DNA from: Hymenoscyphus infarciens
Taxonomy: Eukaryota > Ascomycota > Leotiomycetes > Helotiales > Helotiaceae
Direction: 5' to 3'
Length of the DNA stretch: 64,000 nucleotides
NCBI GenBank assembly: GCA_001414345.1
Contig: LLCB01000029.1
Span: 124,001-188,000, forward strand
The first letter of the stretch is position 1. Each line of letters opens with the position of its first letter. Under the pieces are notes generated by a model. That model was not told the DNA's origin. It saw nothing but the letters and a program-made list of their open reading frames with translations, and searched no databases. A program made the position numbers and the translations under genes. This document shows positions 58,190 through 64,000 of this stretch, piece by piece.

Positions 58190-60026
58190 GCTCCAAGAGC
58201 GCACGCTGGGTAGAGTAACATTTGATGCGCAGGCGTGTTTCGATCGCTGCACTCCCGTTCACTTCACTCCGTCTCTACCATCAAGGTCCAACCTACAATA
58301 CGTCCAAGCACCACTTTACTTTTCTCTCCGCCGTGATTACAGAGCAAGTCAAGTACAAGTAACCTATCTACAATGCCCCCATCGCCCGACAACATGCTGG
58401 CTGACCTGTGTAAGAGTCCTACATACTTACAGGGCATCAAAACACCACGACTGCGCCTCAATCACTACCCAGGGACCCCAAAAACCCAACCACAACTCAG
58501 CATCTCCCCAGTACAAAAAACCCAGTACGAAATCCAGGCCAGATGTGACACGAGATATCCATCCCCCTTTCAGAGACGTCAAGTCCAAATATGTAACGAG
58601 AAGGTCGCTCAAATTGATTATTCCTCCAATACAGAAGCAAGATCTCTCGACTTTGAACCCTTTTCCCAAGTCACCTGTCCTGTGACCTAGCATAGGTAAG
58701 ATAAGACGATTACAAACTCCACGAGCAAGTTTCCCCCTGTCTTTCTGTCCGTAAGTAAAACACCACATCCACCCCCGCTATCTCACCACATATAGGTACT
58801 AACTCCGTACCTACCCACTACTGTACCCACCCATTAAAGCTTCAGCACGAGCAATAGCTTAAATCAAAAACTCTTATCTCCTAAAAGGTAATATAAGATA
58901 ACCCTCCGAGATCTTCCGGGAAGAAACCAGTTCACCCATCTGGGCTAAGGTATCTACCGGTACCAGTATCTTACCTCACGCCGGTCAATTTCTCAACACC
59001 CTTCGGACATAACAACCACACCACTCACTCACTCACTCCCTCACTCACTCCCTCCCTCACTCCCTCCCTCCCTCACGATTCACGAACCACCAAACTCAAA
59101 CTCAAACTCCGACCCACCTCTCGCACCCTCAGAAATCTAAAATCGACCACCTGCAATAGTAATGGTGCAATAATGGTGACTCCGGAAAGATCACGTTTCA
59201 GAACTGTAACAAACCCCCCCCCCCCAAACCACCAACCAAACCTAACCACCCAAAGAAAAATTTCCAAGCTATCGATCCACGGTACGAGTACTACTCCCCT
59301 CAGCGTAACTTGTGTGTTTGATATCTTGACTGACCCGAGGCCATCTTACCCCCCTTTTTCAGACGGGCTGAGTTGATATTGTACCCGTTCCAGTATAAAA
59401 ATCCCCCAAAATCCCCCCAAGCTCTCAGATCGAGGCCGCACGCAATGTTCAATTCACAAATCATGTAGACCAAAAGGGTTCATTTCATTGAAGCATTAAA
59501 TTTTATCCTCTGCCAAATCTTCTCTCTCTCTCCCTCTCCCACTGATCTGAACTTAGTATGGTATTATACATGATAACACGGGTCGAAACAATTATTATAA
59601 TCCAACAGATCCTCGACCCGAATACCCCATCTGCAAATTGACGAGAGAAGGAAGATTCTGCCTCCTGCATTAAAAAAGGAACTTCCTCTCCAATTCCATC
59701 GTGACCGAGATGTCACCAAAAGGAATCCTACTAAAGTAGTAACATCAAAAAACAAATCGTATCAGGTCTCTCCAGACCTGGCCTTAGAATTGACGCTCCT
59801 GCTATACACCAGGAGTTACACGCCAACCAAATGGTGCAAAAGGAATGCACCGATATCCAAATCAAAGGCCAGGAGAATCGGGGACTTCTCGCCCCCACAA
59901 ATGCTCGGATATTTTGGACAAATATCTACAGAAACTGAAGGAAGATTTCATCATCATGAAGGGTTCGGAAATCCCTGTGCCCGAGGCACAGACGATCATC
60001 CTGAGACAAAAAAAAGCTTCTTTCAA

Positions 60027-61683
60027 TCAAACTTCTTCGGTAAATCTCGAAGCGTGTGAGCCATCTTGGGATGGATGGGATCGACCCAGTTCGTCAGGGC
60101 GGTTAGGTCGACGAGGCGGCTCTAGGGAAGGTGGCGGTGGCAAGACGCCAAAGGGACCATGCTCTGTAACTGGCGTGCGGGCTGGACTTGGTCGCATAAC
60201 AGGAACCCCACTATCACGTTCTATCCCAATTCCCGCGGGCGGCGATGTCGCCAGAGGGCTTGATAGAGGACTTCCGCCAGGTGGAGGACCGCTAGGACCA
60301 GGGCCACCATAAGTCCCTGTGGAGTCCCGGTAGAAGGATGATCCGCTCATGGTATTTCCAGTTGTGTCCGGAAACCCCCCTCCATAACCATCACCACCTG
60401 TCTGTAGCACGGAAGGTAGTTTTCTCCCAGAGACTCGATAGAATCCACGTTCACTTCCAGCCGTCGATGAAGCCGTCCTGTCGGTTTTCTGGGAAGCTCG
60501 TTTGCTTATTCCGGTAAGAGAGGCTAACGCAGATGGTACCGCAAATGCAATCGATCGTCTTTGTGTCATAGCACTCGAAGGTGCAGGCTCAGTTGGAGGT
60601 AATTCCCGTGTTGTTGATCCAGCAGCGCCGCCCTCGGTCCCATTGCCCAAGGACAACATATTCTTTCGTTTCCTCCATTTGACAAGAGCCAATATTAACA
60701 ATATAATAAAAGCGAATCCGGCAACACTGCCAACAACAGAACCGACCACGACCGAGGTAGGCGGTGTTGTTGAATCCGAGGATGATGAATTGCCCGCACC
60801 GGCCGTACCCAAAGGGGAAGCACTTGTTGTAGCTATGCCCGATCCTCCTCCAACGCCCCCAACAGCTCCAGTGGTTTGCACAGATGAGGACGAACTGAGC
60901 GAGGTAACAGACGATGACGAAGTTATAGAAGACGAGGAAGAGGTTGTGGAGGAACTTTCGGACGAGGAGGAGGAGATTGAAGAACTAAATGTAAAAGAAG
61001 AAGATGAAGAAGAAGAGAATGAAGTTGAAGAGGCTGAAGAAGTGGTCGAGTTTGAAAGGGTGGTCGAGAGTAAGCTACTAGAGCTCGAAATTAATGTTGC
61101 TATAGAAAGGTTATTAACATTTCTCCCGTCTCCCTCCCCATTGACCCTTTTACTTACAAGTGGTGGAATTAGAGCCGACGGAAAGTGAGGCAAAAGTACT
61201 TGAAGGGGGTATCGTCGAAGTTACTGAAGGAGATATTGAAGGAGTGGACGTCGAGGACAGTGATGTGCTCGCAACTGATTTTAAAGACTGTGATCCAGAC
61301 GCAGAAGCATCCGAGGGAGATGATATTAGTGATGACGCTGAGCCGGAGATGGCATTGGTGGAGCTTGAGGTTGTTGTCGTCGGCGCAGCTCCGGAGGCAT
61401 TAGGAGGAGTGTTGGTCAAGATTCGCTCGATGGCAAAGGTGCTGCCGGTGGAATCGACATCGATTTGTTGGACGTAGGAGACGGTAGAGATTACGGTCGT
61501 GACGGCGGTGGCCTGCTCTACAGCTGTTCCTCCTCCTGTTCCCTCCTGACGCTTGTGTAGCTGGTGTTGGTGTTGGTGATTGTGATTATGGTGGTGTGGT
61601 GTGTGTCGTGCGTGCTCGCGATGAGCGTTCTCGTGCCTGGCCAGAAGGAATGATGGCCGAGGAATTGTTGCGTCGTCGCTCAT
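60027..61683 (-). CDS. Single-pass mucin-like surface protein (Mid2/Wsc-like architecture)
   Basis: Probable cell-surface protein, perhaps a wall-stress sensor. Two exons, 61683-61158 and 61099-60027, give 532 residues. The N-terminal part is His-rich, with LHKRQ near residue 45 that could be a Kex2 cleavage site. Next comes a long Ser/Thr-rich region, in exon 2 made largely of Ser runs, as expected for heavy O-mannosylation. A single transmembrane helix VVGSVAGFAFIILLILALV (about residues 293-315) is followed by KWRKRKN and a cytoplasmic tail rich in Gly, Pro and Ser. No signal peptide is visible at Met 61683, and an in-frame stop lies upstream, so an unseen 5' exon is likely. Confidence 0.72.
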
Positions 61684-63632
61684 GGCGAGTTCGCAATGGT
61701 GCTGCTGCTTCTACAGCGCTGCTGGCCGACTTGACTCCGCGATCTGACGCGATGAGAGAGGCAGACGGGCAATCATCTCATGGTGTTGATGAGCAAACCG
61801 TGAGGTTGAAGAGTACGAAGGTAGGTGGTAGAGATGAGGGTCAGTCGTGAGTGGTACTTTGAGGGAGCTCATTCGTGGGATGCAGGTGGTCCTTACGCAA
61901 AAAAGAGGGTCGCTCCTTCGCCCATGGCGAACCTCATTTTAGCTCCCCTGCTCAAGGGCTAGTGGGGGTAGATGGGCCAATGATATGCCGAATTTAAGTG
62001 GGACTAGCAGCTTTTAACGGGGGGGCTTGCAAGCATCGGACCTGATAGGTTATTTTCCTAAATTGAGCTTGCCAAAGCAGCACTCACTCACCCGGTGATC
62101 GCTAGGACCCACTTTCTTCATCTAGAACCGTTACTTGTACGATAGAGTAAGAGTGGTTGGAGAAGGTCAATTGACAATTTAACCAAGCTCATAACTCATA
62201 TCTCATATCTCTTGTATTTCGAGCAATTGGCCATGGCACTCCTCCTTCTCAATTACCCAACTCATTCGGACTGATTTAGTAGGATTGTAGGGTGCCGCTT
62301 TTCCGCCAACCAGGGTGGGCAGTTCTCACAAGAACCTCAATCTCAATCTGCAGCAGCAGAAGCGTCTGCAGCGCGGCCTGTCATCAGAAACATTTTTCAG
62401 GAACCATCGCCAGTCTAGCATGGTTCTGGTATGCTCGATTGCCGCGTCTTATTTTGTTACTTTTTCGGTATTATTAGAAGTTTGGTGTTGTCTGCAAAAG
62501 TATTTTTGGTTCTCCGTATCTTCCATTTTAGGTGGGCCAGATCTCACCACTCCACTCCACACCAACCGACGGGATCCTCGATTCCTCTCATCCTCATCCT
62601 CTTCTCCAACACGAAACTCTTATTAATCCCAAGGCTCAAGAGTCAAGACACGAAGCGCTTAACCCGTTGCGGGTCGTAAAAGGGCGTCAAGTCCTGACGG
62701 AGATTTTTTAATGGGCAACATTACCCATCCGTGTTTATACAACTCGGTACGATCCAAAGTAATTCCCATCGAGATGAAAGCAGGATGTACCTAAGGAGGC
62801 AGATTTGGCCAAAGGCCCGCGTAAGATATACAAGAACATGCAAGTCTTTCTACAAATTAGAATACGGACGTAGGGACCTACTTAGGCCTGTTTCAACTTT
62901 CCAACTCCCTTTCTCTAACTTATAGAGTAATCTAGATCTTTTAGAACCATCTTGTTCCATTTCTCTAGAGTATACAGGTTAATACCAACATATACTAGAA
63001 AGTTAGAATAGGAGTATTTACTACCGGTTTTATTTTAACCAACTAATCGGGAGCTATCCACGATGATTTCAAGACGTGACAGCCAGAGGATATTTCCAGG
63101 ATTCCTCTAGGAAGGCCTGGACTCGTTCTCCTCCATCCGGAAATGCGGCATGCTCTCAGCTCTGACCTCTGACTTGTAAGATTATTCCTCAGAAGTTTAT
63201 TTTCAACCGCCCATGTTCATCTGTTCATCTCCCAACTCCCTCCCCACTCTTCCCCATCGACGTGTCTCAAATCTCAAATTCTCCGAGAAATGAGGAATCC
63301 TTCCCTTGGCAACTGAAACAAATGAAGATGAAATCATTGATGGTGATGACGAATGATTCATGAATAGAGGCCACGTTCATGTTCATGAACGAGAAAGGGA
63401 AGATTGGAGAAGTCGATGTTTGAGTCCGCGGTCACTGCGGGATGACCTCACACAACCAAGGCTGTTGGGCGATTGTTTATCTCGATATCCTCCCCCGCTA
63501 TTGGTCTACAGAACCTGTTTGACAACCAAAACTAACCTACCACCATGACAGCACCGAAACTTCAAACAAAACATCAACATCCAACATCCAACATTTCCGC
63601 CACTCGCAAATACCTCCATAAACCAGATAACC
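61684..63632. other. Intergenic region between divergent genes
   Basis: About 1.9 kb with promoters for both neighbours. It may also hold the missing first exon of the surface-protein gene, as an ATG at about 61770 (minus strand) opens a short frame. No other gene, tRNA or repeat is supported. Confidence 0.45.
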
Positions 63633-64000
63633 ATGGCAACTCCCGCTCAGATGGACGAGAAAGCGCGCGCGAGAGCAGATGCTCCCGAATCTTCACTGCA
63701 TACTGCAGCAACACCAGCACAGTTGGCAGAAAAGGGAAGAAGAGACCCAAGGGAGGATATAGCGACGCAAGCACAGTTGGAAGAGAAGCGCCGAAATGAA
63801 ATGGCATCGTCATCACATCTACACGCGACCCCAGCGCAACTCGCAGAGAAGGCAGGCGATCGACGAGATCCAAGGGAACATATGGCGACGCAGGCACAGT
63901 TGGAAGAGAAACGTCGCAACGAACTGGGAGGAGCTTATCGTCCTGTCCCTCCTCCACCTCCACCTCGAGATCCCCAGCCTCAATCCTTCCATGCTGCCCC
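63633..64000 (+). CDS. Start of a repeat-containing protein, truncated by the window end
   Basis: From the ATG at 63633 the frame is open to the last base (122 codons and 2 bases), so the 3' end lies outside. It has a two-fold repeat: ATPAQLAEK...RRDPRE...ATQAQLEEKRRNE occurs twice, about 45 residues apart. The repeat is charged and probably helical. A Pro-rich stretch (RPVPPPPPPRDPQPQ) follows. I recognise no named domain. A second ATG at 63545 is out of frame. Whether this is a functional coiled-coil or a disordered scaffold protein cannot be told from this piece. Confidence 0.65.
   Translation, partial: MATPAQMDEKARARADAPESSLHTAATPAQLAEKGRRDPREDIATQAQLEEKRRNEMASSSHLHATPAQLAEKAGDRRDPREHMATQAQLEEKRRNELGGAYRPVPPPPPPRDPQPQSFHAA

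Larger units (their letters stand above)
57151..60026. other. 2.9-kb region with microsatellites, no supported gene
   Basis: Between the transcription factor promoter and the 3' end of the surface-protein gene. It holds a poly-G run near 57530-57542, a long GT microsatellite, a CCCCAA repeat near 58155, and CT-rich tracts around 59021-59080. A 223-codon plus-strand frame (58014-58685) has low complexity and no domain. Much of the left half is probably promoter and leader of the transcription factor. Confidence 0.45.

Noticed and set aside
58014..58685. 223-codon plus-strand open frame
   Set aside because: Includes the CCCCAA repeat read as Asn-Pro and low-complexity sequence; no homology seen.
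1..64000. tRNA, rRNA or CRISPR features
   Set aside because: No convincing A/B-box pairs with a cloverleaf, no rRNA stretches and no spaced identical repeats were seen on reading.

Overview
This 64-kb window comes from the nuclear genome of a filamentous ascomycete. Protein-coding genes carry short spliceosomal introns (mostly 42-75 bp, GT-AG, with CTAAC/CTGAC-like branch sites), both strands are used, and the proteins are of Pezizomycotina type (Sec61 alpha, Orc2, Cut12, Zn2Cys6 factor, DHA2 MFS transporter). Long tracts rich in TpA and nearly lacking CpA/TpG are what repeat-induced point mutation (RIP) leaves behind. A leotiomycete (Helotiales) is my best guess, but only from general protein resemblance. 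I saw no tRNA, rRNA or CRISPR.

Layout. 1-9 kb: RCE1 CAAX protease, an AT-rich RIP block (3.4-4.56 kb), and a secreted GH5 exo-beta-1,3-glucanase. 9-16 kb: a long empty stretch, SEC61, then repeats (MITE-like element, RIP-mutated block). 16-28 kb: a dense housekeeping segment with MOD5, ORC2, CUT12, CDC34 and a large ubiquitin-binding USP25/28-like protein that seems to lack its catalytic residues. 28-43 kb: accessory genes: a DUF7726-like protein, an alpha/beta hydrolase, an SDR, a frameshifted CorA-like transporter and a DHA2 MFS transporter. 45-50 kb: RIP-degraded land with a broken DUF2235 gene, a clean solo LTR with a 5-bp target duplication and a TIR-bounded element. 50-64 kb: mitochondrial m-AAA protease, a Zn2Cys6 transcription factor, a single-pass mucin-like surface protein, and the start of a repeat-bearing protein cut by the window end.

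How the genes relate. MOD5, ORC2, CUT12, CDC34 and the pseudo-deubiquitinase candidate lie together, and several serve DNA replication, the spindle pole or ubiquitin-driven cell-cycle control; I see no evidence of an operon-like unit, but ORC2 and CUT12 share a short divergent promoter. The 32-43 kb genes do not form a recognisable metabolic cluster because no backbone synthase is present.

Most notable observations: the apparent pseudo-deubiquitinase (25.1-28.0 kb); two unrelated genes whose introns share both ends, suggesting introner-like elements (31.2 and 38.5 kb); a 118-bp MITE with near-perfect TIRs and a TA duplication (33.9 kb); and two independent gene-decay events (CorA-like, DUF2235). 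Gene models were spliced by eye: I checked reading phase across every junction, and lengths sum to whole codons except in the frameshifted CorA-like gene and the broken DUF2235 gene.
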